Positions 44,423 to 55,947 of a stretch of DNA of 64,000 nucleotides are shown one piece after another (position 1 is the stretch's first letter; each line of letters opens with the position of its first letter). The notes under the pieces are model-generated. The model was not told the DNA's origin and ran no database searches. It was given only the letters and a program-made list of their open reading frames with translations. The stretch is taken from positions 290,043-354,042 of the forward strand of contig NW_006498527.1 of NCBI RefSeq assembly GCF_000471905.2, read 5' to 3'. This DNA comes from Amborella trichopoda (lineage: Eukaryota; Streptophyta; Magnoliopsida; Amborellales; Amborellaceae). The position numbers and the translations under genes were made by a program.

Positions 44423-47400
44423 GTAAAAGTAGTCCTATTTCTCATTCCCTTACCCTCCTTTTCAATAATTTGCAGAGTCTCTGTTGGTTTTGTTATTTCT
44501 TCCCATTGTATTATCTTCGACTGAACTCTTACCCAATTCACTCAGCAACATTTGATTGCATAATTTATTTCAAGTAGGTATTATTTTTAATCTTTCTGTA
44601 CTCACTTAATTTCAGTTCAGTGCATCAGTTTCATATAGTTCCTTTTATCTATCTAATTCTCCTTTTTGTCCTGAGTTGTTTCTATTGAATACGAGGATAA
44701 TTATTTCTTGCTTTCTTGAAATATTTAAAATGCACAAATCGGTCATGTTATTTGTTAATTAATTGCAGAGGAGTGATAAGATTAATGCAGTATAACACTT
44801 TCGATTCTTATCTATTACGAGAGCTGCATTTAATTTTATTTTTTGTTGATTCCTTGCATCGAATAAGGTTTAAATAACTTCAGTATGGCTGGCTAGAATG
44901 TCTCTAGAGGGCCCTTCCTCCTTGGGTTGTTGCATAGGGCATGCGAGGCCCTTATTAATGTATGTATGCATTTAGTTCAAAAGGATTTTAGGCATGGTTG
45001 TGAGTATGCGTTGGTGTCATGGTTGAAGCATCAAGGATTACCAAATTTGATGATGTTTGGGAGATTTTTTTTTGGGTGAAATGATATTTGGGAGATGACA
45101 AGGGTGATTCTCTCAAGATGGTCATAGAATATAGGATCTCCTCCCATAGTTTTTTCTTTTCATATCAATATTCATGCCATAAATATGAAATTCTTACCAC
45201 TGGCCATCACCAACAATTTTTTTTTGGGGTTGTCAAATTAATTAGCAATTTGGATCAGCACAATGGCCTATAAACACAATAGTTTTGATGCTGGAGTTCT
45301 TTGTTTGGCCATCCACTATTGCTTCAACCACCATTCTTATTCCTTTTTTCCAGATTTGTTTGAGGGCGAGCTTTCTATGGTCTCCAAACACTACCTAAGA
45401 TATGTGTGTCTAGGGACCAAAAGCCATCCAGTGTTGATTAGGCCATTGGGAGTGAGCCAACAACAACTTCATACATTATTTACAACCTAACAAGGATATT
45501 TGGTGCTAGCATTGGTTTGCCATATTAAATATCCAAACCATGTCTAAAACCCTCCTGAGGATTAAAGATGATTTCCTAATGCTCATCGATGCAATTAGAT
45601 CTTTGAGGTCCTCAATGAGGCGCACAAATATTCAGGGTGAGGAGTTGCAATGCAATCATATCCTGTGAGGTGTTTAAGTTCAGAAGCATACATTCAATGT
45701 GGAGGGATCCTCCATCATGGGTAGTGGGACGCTAAAATTCACTGTACTGGTGTTTAACTGCAATGAGTGCATCTGATGGAGGGCAGACTGAAGCGAGAGG
45801 GAAACTTTCCATTACATTTTTGTTAGGACTAGAAGGCATCGATCAATTTCCTCAATGCTATTTTTAAACCCAAAACCTCCAACTTGACCTAGCCAGCCAA
45901 ATTACCTCATATTCCTCCTACTTGGCCTAAATCCTAAACCCTAAACCTTGCACTTTCAATAGAGCCTTGAGTAAAGTTGGGTGAGATTTGACTTTTGAGA
46001 AAGGTAATATGTAACCTATCACGAGAGAAAGCTAGATTGTGTCTTGTGGAGATCCCCAACCTGCCTTGCTTCTTACTTTCCAATTGCCCCTGCCACACAG
46101 CCCCCCCTTCTCTTCATGGGTAATCCTACATTTTCCATTTTATTGCTCACCCTCCTTCCCTTGCTTCTAGCTTTCCAGGTTTCCTACTGTGTGTGTGTGT
46201 GCCGGCACGCGTGCAAGAGGATAGTCCTTCCCCTGTACTCTCCTCTCTACTCCCACTCCCCTCACCAAAAAAAGAAAAAAGAAAAAATAGAGCTTGCCAA
46301 AGCCACAGTTTTCACATCAGGGCTTTGTCAAGTATTTCCTTCAGTCTTCAATCATGGTTTTGTCAAATCTTTTGTTGTTTAATATTGTTTCTGTGTTAAT
46401 TTTGGCCTGGAATTTCTGTTGTTTGTTGTGCTATGGCTTTGTCCTTTGTACTTCAAAACTTGATGCTCATATCAATTCCAATTGCTTCCCTTCTATTGAA
46501 ATTCTCATAAACTGCCGTTTTATGCTTGAATGTCTCTTATGTGGATAAGCATGTTTCTAACAGTGTTTTAAAACTTTATTTTTGATTCTTAGTGTGAAGT
46601 CCTTCTATTTCGAATTGCATCATTTGTTTTCTGATGTATTTATGATGTGGTGAGTGTGGTTATGGAAACTAGTAGTGGCTTCTGAATAAGAATTGATGTA
46701 GGTTTAGTTTTAGCTGGTGAGAGTTTGTTATTATCAGCACAGAAAGACCCTTGTGTTCAATTTAATATCATCGAAATAGATATCTGTAAATCAATGACCA
46801 CATTTCTTGAAATTTTCATTGGAACCCTTTATGTGTTTGCCCCTCTTTCTTTAAGTAGCACCTTCCACTGTGCATGTGTGTGTTTTTCTTCTAATGTTTG
46901 CTTGCAAATTACTTTCCAGTTACTCAATCATGACATTATAGGATGATACCATGCATTCTCTTATCAATCAGCCTCATTTTCCAATGTTGCTTACTCATCA
47001 TAGGGTTTAATATGATCCTTCTGCATTCCCATGTTTTCTGAATCTTTTTTATGAGATGCAGAGAGTGGATTGATCTTCATAGACGTCTATGACATGGGCC
47101 CTCTTCCTTTAATGTACTTTGAGTGAGACTGCCTTTGCACTTGATTTTTCATGCCATGTAATAAACTCAGTGCTTGTCAAAAAACAGGAAAGAAAGAACG
47201 ACATGCGACAAAAAAAAGTTCGATTATTTATATGCCTTTTTGACAATACTTCTTTATTTCTTTTTGATATTATTGCCTATCTTGAAGTTTTATGGACTCG
47301 GATCTGTATTTACCTGAGTTCTTCTAACTTCAAATTTGTCAAGGAGGTTGGCATACTATATTGTAATCTCATTCTTTTTGATGGCTTATATAAATGCGTG

Positions 47401-47470
47401 TTATTCTTCAACTTACTGAAATATTTATTTGTCTTCTATCTCGTTCACTTTCAAGCGGTTTTGGAAACAG
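44423..47470. other. Unassigned, probable intron of the plus-strand gene
   Basis: Mostly T-rich on the plus strand, as expected for a plus-strand plant intron. No domain is recognized in the open frames around 45088-45490 or 46044-46548. A (GT)n run lies at 46189-46201. Confidence 0.35.
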
Positions 47471-47473
47471 GAC

Positions 47474-50400
47474 ATGGAGCTTAAAAGGATGATGGAGAAA
47501 GGTTGGAATCTTGGAACACTCCTCTTGATAATCCTTCTAGTCATGTGCTGATAGTTACCTCAAATGGATAAATGTTGTCAGAAAAAATTGCAAGTGTTAT
47601 TAACGTGGTCTTCATTCCTTTTATGTTTAGTATAATTTCTTCAAGTAGTTGTCCTTTACTTTGAATAGTTTTACGAAGATAGACTGTTATTTGCTTCGTA
47701 TGCAATCTTGCCTTTTCATTTTGTTTAGAATATTTTAATTTACTATTGCTTTATTCAGTGGCCGGTTTACCTTGTATGTTCAGATATTTCTATAAAACCT
47801 TGGTGCATTCATATATTATTGTGACATCAGCTAATGAGTCTTTCACATTCTTGTGGATATATTTTGACATGTTCAGAAATTCAAATCTTTATATGATGTT
47901 CGAAATCCCTTTATATGTGTTTGTTAGTCATGGTAGATCATGCTCGCATCCATTCCGGAATATTGTGAATAATATTTTTCCTATATATTTCTCACAATTT
48001 CTACATCTTACAGGTCTTTTGTCTTCCTTTTCAAGATCATTGCATATGCTCTCAAAGAACATTCAAGGATCCCTCAATCTGCATTTGCAACCTCTGGTGA
48101 GCAACTGTTATAAGGAGATGCATCTGTCAAAACTATCTGAACTAACTTTTGCATGTTGTCCTTGGGGCTGTTCGTCTTCTGTGGATATCTAATGCTTTTT
48201 ATTCATTGTGCATGCCTTGATTATACATGAAATGTTCAACTAACTTTATGTTGTCATGATAATTCTGAGGACTTTGTTAAGCTACACTATATGTACTACC
48301 AATGGCTGCTAATGTGATAGATTACAAGTGAAAAATATCATTTTTAGTGTGGTGCCCACTCGGTAATAAATTTGCTGCTTTTATTAACTGTTCCGCCTGT
48401 TGATTTAGACTGTTAAAGGTATCTTTGGCAAAACATCTATTGGTGCGATTCTATTACTTTTTTAGAAATATCTATGCTACTGCCTTATGCAGTTTGTCTG
48501 AATTCTTTTATATATTTTTATAGGGAATTTTTGGTAGAAGAGAATATCTGTCTAAAGCCTACTTTGATGGTGACAAAGGATGGACCTCTTCTGGCTCTAT
48601 ACAGGGTGCAGCCCTCAAGAGTGGCAAGGCAGAGCTCCAAACTACAGGTCAAAGATTTTCAATGCTAATGGAGAGTTTAAAGGTCATTAAAAAAATTGTG
48701 CCTTAGCTAGCTTCTTATTCAGCATTTTTCATTATTTTTGCATTCGATCATGATATGATTTCAATTCCTCCTTCAGTTTTGGGTAACTACTTAGTTTCAT
48801 TTTTCTCATTGATCATGCATGATGTTTTAGGAGTACTTTCACCATTGACTCTAGAGGAAATAAAGTGGCTGCATTCTTGTCAGTATGAAATTACCATGAA
48901 AATGGTGTGGTCTTTACTTTGAGACAGTGTAAGTTACAGTGTTAAAAAACCTCAACTCGCTCTGGGAACTGGGCAGGGCCTGGTTTGGGTCAACTCGTTG
49001 AATCCTTAGTTGAATTGGTAAGCCTTGCTTGGGTCCCAAAAAAGAAAAAAAGGGGAAAGCAATCCAAAAAAGTAAAAAAGAAAAGGGAAAAAAACCTTAA
49101 AAAATTATGAAAAAACTGAAAAACAGAACATGAAAATTTTAGAAAAAATTGAAAACATATAAACTGCTAATATTCATATGCAAAGGGTTGGCAGTGGGCA
49201 TAGCCCCACCCAGGTCCTCTAGGGTTGGCCCAAGCTCTCCCGGCCTAGACAGGTTCGAGGGGCCTCTGGCCTAGGCGTGGCTCTGGCCCGGGCTGGCCTA
49301 GGAGACTTAACATTTTAAAAATAAAAAATTAAGGGGGGAAAGCCCAGGATGGGCTGGTCTTGTTGTGCTACTAGCCAAGGTCGGCAAGTCACATTTTGTG
49401 TCCCAGGCCATAGTTTTTTAGGTCCAGGCTGACAGGGCAGACCTGCCCATTTTCAGACCTACATATGTAGATATGTTTGCTTTGATGCCTGTCATATTTG
49501 GCATACATGTGATGAAATTATGGTGTAACATTTAATGATTCTACTGCAAATTCAGATGACTTCAATCTTCCAAGTACCAACACCATATTAAAGAAGTTCA
49601 ACATTCAATCCAATCCATAAAAATCCTACTGGAGTCCAGAGACAATGACATAAACACTTCGCTAAAGATAAAAAAAAAGAAAAGAAAAAAGGAAAAATAA
49701 ATGAGGGACTCAAATCCTCACCTACAGTTTACGATAAATATGAACGTTGTGGAGGATCATATTCATGCTGGCTATCTTGTTGGTGGCACCCTGAATGTCT
49801 TTGTGGGTTGGCTAGCCCCTATTCAAAAGTCTCCAAGGCTAGTCGAACCCTCATACACCCTTACCGCCTTCCTCATGGTTGCCACCTCGTTCTCTGGAGT
49901 TGCCATCACTATCTTCTTACATTGTCTTTAGAGGTGTTGTCATCTTACCCATCTTCATCTTCTTGTCCTCATCCCTCTTGTTGAGTCTCCTTGTCCTCCC
50001 TTCCTTCCATCCTCATTGATTGGCTCGGTCGCTTCTTCAAGCACCCTCTTGTTGAGGATTGATTCTTCCTGCTCCACTAGCCATTGTTTTGTCTGATCTT
50101 TTACTAATTTGTAATTGAGATGTACATGGTTGTAATCATACCCTCCCCTCAATTGCCTTTTCCTTAAGTTCAAGTTATATTGCACGTTCACCAATTTATG
50201 AAGCTTTGTCGTAGCCAACCTGTTCCTTGTTTGGTGTGTGAATCTGCTGGAGTGTACTCCAGTTTTGCTTGCACCTTGTTATGGAATATATTTGGCTTAG
50301 GATCCTGATTGCTTCCTGGTTGCGATTCTTTCAAGGTGGGGGTCTCATTTCCATGTATCTCCTACTGCTATGTTGAAAAAGTGAAGACAAATTACTCAAG

Positions 50401-53400
50401 TGAGAGTGCAGTCATCAAATAAAATACATCACAAAAGTAATGATTCTTTGAGCCTGTGACTAATAAAAATTGAAAGCTAAACTGACTCTAGCTATGTGCC
50501 ACTTCTTATCACATGGCTTTACCTAAAATCTCCTTGTGTATCCCTATATCGAGCATATGACACATGATCTCAGGATGGTTGCTTTGATCAGGGATGTGGT
50601 AGTATGCCGTTCTAAAGAAGAAACCTACATACGTTTATGAATTCGGCTTGACCATATATTCGTAGTGAAATAAAGAAACCCTCCACAAAGCTAAGGCACA
50701 TAAATCACAACTTAAGATTTATTTTTCGAAGGTTACCTGCTGCATGGATTGGGCACTGCAGTGGAGAAATCCACTTGTCATGGATAATGTTCTAAACTTT
50801 TTTATGGTACTTGTGATTGACTCCTGTGGCTTGCTTTGCACGGTCCTTTGCTTCATAGGAAAGCCCATGTCAAGCTAATAATTTACTTACACTTATCTTA
50901 AAATCTTTGGCTATTGATGATTCTTTGACTTCTCTTGCAGCTGGAGTCTTTGAGATAGGTGAATGTAACCCCTTCCTCTGATCCTGAGGCAACCATATTC
51001 TTCCACCCTAATTGGGACTTGAGGGTTGACTCTATGGTCAAATGTGAGATTGCAAATCTAGTAATGTCTGACCTTATCATCTCTTACTTCTGTGCATGTC
51101 CTCCTGTTGTTTAGGATCCATTGGTGATTGTTTATGAACTTTGCCTTCCTTTCTCAACGTATTCCTTAGCTTGCTTCTGTTCACCAATTGTTTCCAACAT
51201 AAGGTCAATGTAGTGAGCTGTGCATGTGCTCCAAACAAAATGTTTCCTCTTTTTCATAAGTCTCCTCCTCAATATCAATTATGACTTGAACTACATGCTA
51301 CCCCCAAATGGCTCCACACTATCGAGTATCCCACTCTTGATTTTGTTAGAGGCATATACGCCACTAAAGTGGGAGATTGTGCTGCATGGACAATGTAACT
51401 AATGATTAAAAGCCCAAACTAAGGTCTTGCTCGTCGGGGTCTTAAGCCCGAGCCAGAAGCTGACTCTTCCGAGTCGTACTGCTGATCTGGAATAGTCAAA
51501 ATAAAAAAGCACATCAGAATAAGTGACTTGGGTCAGAGGCGCCAAGAGTCTTAGATTATTCGCCAGACCTGGCACTATACCTTGTCTGAGTGTCTTGGGC
51601 ATTTATAAACCTGAGTCATTGATTTCTAAAACACTGCAGTGTACCGAAAAATTGATTAGGCTCCTTCCTTTGGTGTCCTTTCAGCCATCTGACATTATTG
51701 TCACCCTTGTCCTTTTGCTACATTGTCTTATAATACTCCATAAATAAATCAACCTTGGCCACCTCCTGATTCAAGCAAGGTCCACCAAGCTCATATGTGT
51801 TTGAGGGCTTGAATCTAGGCTCCACAGTTGCAATAGTGGATATCATGGCTTCATAATATTCACTATTTGCATGACAACATCATAAAACCACTTACAATTG
51901 CCTTCATAATGCACTTCTTAATTGTCTTGCTCCATGGGAACTTTGGGTTCCTTACTTTTGACTGGTAATTGGACTAATAGGGGTCAATTTGACCCTAGAT
52001 AAGCTGGAGAGGGTGAGGCTGGGAAGGCTGCATGGTCTGGGTAGGCTGAGTAGTATTATGAATTCTTGCCTTTCAAACATGCTTTTTTGACCTTAATAAT
52101 CCTAGCCTACATCCTTTCAAGCCAGGTACTAAGTGACTTGATCCAACTCCATGCGCCTCACACCACTGTGCCTCCCCATGCTGTTCTGCTGACGATATGT
52201 ATTTTCTAGACTAGTCCTCCTTGCATACTCAAGTTGGCCATGCAAAATCATTTTCCTCTTCCTGTCTGGAAGGCACCTAATATTTTGGCTTCCTATCTCT
52301 TCAACCATTTTCTGTTTTTGTGCCTTCTTCCCTTTTCTAATTTGATGGGTACAAGATTGCTTCCTTGATGTACTTGGGTACTTTATCAGTATATCAAGTG
52401 GCATAATATCCCTGCCAGACTTCTTCTTCCTATAGAATACATGTTTAAACTTTATCCTTCTCTGTGAATCCACCTCCCCCATATTTACACCCTGGATTCT
52501 CGCCCGCCCCTTGACATTTTCTAATGCTTGAAGTCTTGGAATTAATATCACTTGAACTTCGAAGCTTGAATATATGCCTACACTGGCAGAAGGTACTACT
52601 GGTCCTATATTTAAGTTGGCAATATGTATAAAAATATTTTCATGTACATTCAAAAAAAAGAAAAGGTTAATTTACTATTTTTTGAGTGAAAATGTTACTT
52701 TGAAAACAAAGCAAGCATGATAGAGGCATAAAAACCCTACGAAAAACATCTCATTAGGTGATACCACATATATATGTGTATAAAAATGGTTTCACATAAA
52801 AGAGTCATTTACTGTTTTTTTTTAAGGGAGAATTTTACTTTACAAACAAGTAAGCATGAGTGAAACCCAACCAAAAACATCTCATTAGCATCATCATCAA
52901 GTTGAAATGAGAAAATCAATAGATGATACCCGCATGCAGATACGTATAAATATATTTTTCAAGTAGATCTTTATCTGATTTTTTTGAGAGGAAGTGACAT
53001 TTTATGAACAAAGTAAACCAAACAGAAAAGTCTTGCAAAGCATCAACAAGGTGAAAAATAAAATAAAAAATACTGGAAGTTATAACATGAAAAGAAATAC
53101 TTTCACATACATTCAAATATAAAAAAATCTTTTGCTGATTTTTCTAGGAGAGTTGTTACTTTGCGGACAAAATAAGCATGCTATAGATATAAAAAAACTA
53201 AAAACAACATCTCATTGACATGAACAAGTCGAAGAATAGAATGCCAACAAATGATACCCCCATGTAGACATATACAAAAATATTTTCATGTACATTTAAA
53301 TGTCAATAAAAATGTGAAATTATCGATTTTTGTTTTTTTGACTCCACAAATCATGTTCATCCTAAAAACAAAAATAAAAGAAAAGAATCATTCATAAGAA

Positions 53401-54342
53401 AAGGAAAGAATCATTCATAAGACTTTAAATTGAAAACACAAAACCTATTATCTTACCCAAATTTTTGAAGCTAATCCTCCTAAGCTGTATTCCCTTCCAA
53501 TTGCGGCCTCCAATCTTTGCAAAAAGATCCTCAAATGCCACAAATCAAAGCCTCTAAACTATTTTTAAGGTGGGCATTGGATCCACTTGATCTGAAGATC
53601 AAAAGTTCTGCCCAAATCCTAAAATCTCTAATGGAAATCTTGGATTTGCAAGACTTCAGGCCCTTTTTTTTTGGGGTTAAATTCTATGCCTTGGATGTGA
53701 AGGAGGGCATGAAAAATAACCCCAAATCCTTTTTCTTATAGCCTGACCACTGTTGTGGCTGGAAAACAGAATGAGGGGGTTTGGCTTTCTGGCCCCTCTT
53801 CCATCATATCTTTCTAATTGGTGTTAGACTCAGAATGTCCTTGAAGTTTCATTCCAGACTCAAAGAATTGGTCAAATCTGACACAAAAATGCACGTATCT
53901 GCACATTGGCTCTGGGGGTTTAGTAAATAACATGGCTTCTAGCAAGTTGGGGTATAGTAGGTGAGTTTGATTTGCCTGAGTTGGTACTGCTAATTTTTTG
54001 AATACTGATAAGGTGCTTTGTGGATTCTATAGCTCTTTTCAAATTTAGGATGCATTTTCCTTTTTCCCATGCTTTTTATCATTTTGGTTAAACGAAATGA
54101 TATTCTATCAATACCCCCTTGGTGATGTATATGAAGGTAGTTTTGGCATTTTACACCACGTACATGTATATGTTTAGAGTGCATCAGAGCTATAATATTT
54201 CTTAAAAATGTTCTATTTTTTAGGTCAACATTTCTTAAAAAGTTTTTTATGGAGCCCTGAAATGATTGTATGTATTTTTTCAGCGCAGACATTTTTCAAC
54301 AACTGGAAATGGTGCTGATGATCAAAAAAATGAAAAGGAAAA
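47474..54342 (+). CDS. Unidentified gene, four exon-like segments (N-terminal, presequence-like)
   Basis: Four segments join in one frame: 47474-47501 (starting ATG), 48014-48096, 48524-48682 and 54284-54342. The product has about 108 codons so far: MELKRMMEKG, LSSFSRSLHMLSKNIQG, LGIFGRREYLSKAYFDGDKG, GKAELQTTGQRFSMLMESLK, RRHFSTTGNGADDQKNEKEK. Acceptors TTACAG, TTTTATAG and TTTTTTCAG are good; donors GTGAGC and GTGAGT are good, GTCATT and GTTGGA weak. The Arg/Ser/Leu-rich segment followed by RRHFSTT resembles a mitochondrial targeting sequence and its cleavage region. The product is not recognized; a distant resemblance to the N-termini of plant mitochondrial AAA-type ATPases is only an impression. 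The gene would continue past 64000. It is divergent from SEC8. Confidence 0.45.
48014..48096 (+). CDS. Exon-like segment 2 of unidentified gene
   Basis: Flanked by CATCTTACAG and GTGAGCAA. Entering in phase 1, it is open and gives LLSSFSRSLHMLSKNIQG and SLNLHLQPL. This is basic and Ser/Leu-rich with few acids, as in an amphipathic presequence. Confidence 0.5.
48524..48682 (+). CDS. Exon-like segment 3 of unidentified gene
   Basis: Flanked by TTTTTATAG and GTCATT. It has 53 open codons including GIFGRREYLSKAYFDGDKGW and TSSGSIQGAALKSGKAELQT. An alternative end at 48646 (ACTACAG|GTCAAAG) would put the next segment out of frame, so the longer form was preferred. Confidence 0.5.
48683..49949. 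other. Intron of plus-strand gene, unassigned
   Basis: No exon. A GC-rich 49180-49460 part with repeated GGCCTAG/GGGCTGG words may be an old repeat. A-rich patches are present near 49045-49160 and 49670-49700. Confidence 0.35.
49950..52130 (-). pseudogene. hAT transposase pseudogene
   Basis: Minus-strand blocks occur in the order of plant hAT transposases. At about 51890-51750: CKWFYDVVMQIVNIMKP, STIATVEPRFKPSNTYELGG and EVAKVDLFMEYYKTM (DUF659 start). At about 51260-51130: LMKKRKHFVWSTCTAHYIDL and MLETIGEQKQAKEYVEKG (family EKRPH.FWTPCAAHCIDLML.DIG). At about 51080: MIRSDITRFAISHLTIESTL (family RP.VTRFAT.FLTL.SL). At 50218-50100: LHKLVNVQYNLNLRKRQLRG, the hATC dimerization region (family LNDLV.V.YNL.L..R). 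Stops and shifts lie between blocks. It sits antisense in an intron of the plus-strand gene. Confidence 0.85.
52131..52619 (-). other. Unassigned 5' part of the hAT relic
   Basis: Contains the longest open frame of the region (52653-52129, minus, 174 codons), very basic and without a BED-finger pattern. It is probably non-coding sequence of the hAT element or an acquired fragment. Confidence 0.3.
52620..53310. repeat. Array of about four diverged 155-170-bp units beside the hAT relic
   Basis: A module of TATAAAAATATTTTCATGTA-like sequence, then a T-rich stretch, GAG..TG.TACTTT..ACAAA, GTAAGCATG, CCAAAAACATCTCATTAG and GATACC(C)C(A)CAT recurs with starts near 52627, 52783, 52946, 53102 and 53273. 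The units are diverged by substitutions and small indels. They lie at the 5' side of the hAT transposase relic, so they may be the element's subterminal region. Confidence 0.75.
53311..54283. other. Intron of plus-strand gene between hAT array and exon 4
   Basis: No exon recognized. A 25-bp near-duplication, AAAGAATCATTCATAAGA, occurs at about 53382 and 53404. Confidence 0.4.
54284..54342 (+). CDS. Exon-like segment 4 of unidentified gene
   Basis: Flanked by a polypyrimidine tract with TTTTTTCAG and the strong donor GTGAGT. It reads RRHFSTTGNGADDQKNEKEK. It is isolated between the hAT remnant and the large L1, so its splicing signals rather than its neighbourhood identify it. Confidence 0.5.
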
Positions 54343-54402
54343 GTGAGTGTCGAACTTATCTTTCAGATATTGGGAATGACTATAAATGAATTGAAATGTA
54401 CT

Positions 54403-54482
54403 TTTCTATATATATATATTGTGTGTGTGCGCGCGCGTGTGCGCATCTGCGTATGTGCATGTATACATGCACACGCATGCGC
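54403..54482. repeat. Alternating purine-pyrimidine tract (Z-DNA prone)
   Basis: (TA)n passes into (TG)n, then GCGCGCGCG and further TG/CA/CG steps (TGTGCGCATC, TGTGCATGTATACATGCACA), almost without interruption of the alternation, for about 80 bp. Confidence 0.9.
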
Positions 54483-54949
54483 AGTCACACCTATCTCTTT
54501 TATGTAATCTTGGTTGTAAAAAGCATATTGTGTATCTGATAACCATTTCTTGTAACTGTCTTTTGAAACGATCTTTTGGTATCAAAGGTCCATAATCAAA
54601 TGGCTAAAGTTTAGTGACCAAAACACCAAATTCTTCCGTATGACCGTGAGCCACATGCATAGGGAGAACATAATATGCCATATTACAATTTAAAAAAAAA
54701 AAAACATAATATCCCATATTAAAGTGGGGCATCGGGCCTACTGCCAGCTTGAGGTGGTTGATAGAGCTATTGTCAAATTTTTCAGGTAGGTTTTCTTTGC
54801 AAAGGTTACCCCTCGACCTACCATGAGCTCTCTCTCTTTCCTACCCATTCCTGATGCAAAACAATAGGAGGCCAAATTCAAATTTTATTTTATCTATAAA
54901 TTTCATGAATGTGGTGGGTGGTCTTCATTTGTTATTGTAAGCTCACTTA

Positions 54950-54964
54950 GGGGGGGGGGGGGGG
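54950..54964. repeat. G15 homopolymer
   Basis: Fifteen consecutive G on the plus strand, preceded by CTTA. Its length is likely unreliable in sequencing. Confidence 0.95.
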
Positions 54965-55290
54965 ACTAGATGGGTATTTTGTTTTTATAATGTGGCTTGG
55001 TAAAATTTAGCAAATTCTACTTATTTAGGATAGATTTGAATTTCCTCTAGTATTGAGTTCTTTGATTGGTAGTTCCATAATTTGAGGTTTGGATAACGTT
55101 GGACCTTCTCTTTTTCTTATTTTTCTTCCTTGAGGTATTTGGTTTCTTTAAATTAGATGGGGATAACATGGGAAGCCAAACGTGTAGGATCTAGAGAGAG
55201 AATCACGTGAGTTTGAATAGTGTCCTAGGTTAGCGGGTTTGTGGCATGTGTATGAAATGGAATTTTGAATTAAAAGGAAAGGTGCACGAG

Positions 55291-55523
55291 CTAGAGAGAG
55301 ATATAATATTTGGGTTTTTCTATTTTTTATTTTTATGACTGGCTTTTAACATAAGGACTTAGCCATCCCATGACAAGACTAGGTGTTATTCTGTGAAGAG
55401 TTTTTTATCAAAGAAGAAAAGAATTCTTCCTTTTGGCTTCATTACGTTAAAAGCTAGTTGGCTTCATTACGTTAAAAGCCAGTCATAAAAATAAAAAATA
55501 GAAAAATCCAGATCTCTCTCTAA
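55291..55523. mobile_element. Inverted-repeat (MITE-like) element, about 233 bp
   Basis: The arms 55315-55350 and 55471-55506 are perfect 36-bp inverted copies (inner end GACTGGCTTTTAAC), separated by 120 nt. Outer arms CTAGAGAGAGAT and ATCTCTCTCTAAC extend the symmetry after an unequal spacer (12 versus 4 nt). A 25-bp direct duplication (GGCTTCATTACGTTAAAAGC, 55435 and 55460) overlaps the right arm. No clear target duplication was seen. Confidence 0.6.
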
Positions 55524-55947
55524 CCTCGCATGGAACTTCTCTCTCCCCCTCTCTCTCTCTCTCTCTCTCACACACCTCTGCCATTACTGTTCTTCCAAAT
55601 TATGCAACTCCTGAAAACCCCTTCTAACTCATTTTCTTTTGGTTAAGGAAGCAACCTGGTAGCTTGAACTTAGGATTGCAAGTTCTTCAAGTTGTAACCA
55701 CCATCGAAGCTCCATGAGTAAATGGCATTGGTTTGAGTCAAGTTCCCATTTGCACCAGTGATAACCACAAATAATTCTTTGCCTCAAATTCTTGAGATTC
55801 TTGAGAGTTATTTGTGGATCGAAATCAAGGGTTTTAAGTGGCATGAAGCAATGGAATTACTGATTCTAACTTCAAGAGTGTGGGAAATAGAAGCTTGCTT
55901 AGGAGGTAAGATAAACGACAAATTTTGCTAGGAAGAATGGAGATACC

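Noticed and set aside
45088-45490. Two plus-strand ORFs as exons of the right-hand gene
   Set aside because: No consistent splice sites or phase link to the exon-like segments at 47.5-48.7 kb, and no recognizable motif.
52129-52653. 174-codon minus-strand ORF as a real protein
   Set aside because: It is the longest frame in its area but has no domain, overlaps the repeat array, and lies where a decayed hAT 5' region is expected.
54406-54418. TATATATATATA as a TATA box
   Set aside because: It is part of a dinucleotide repeat tract inside an intron with no start site nearby.
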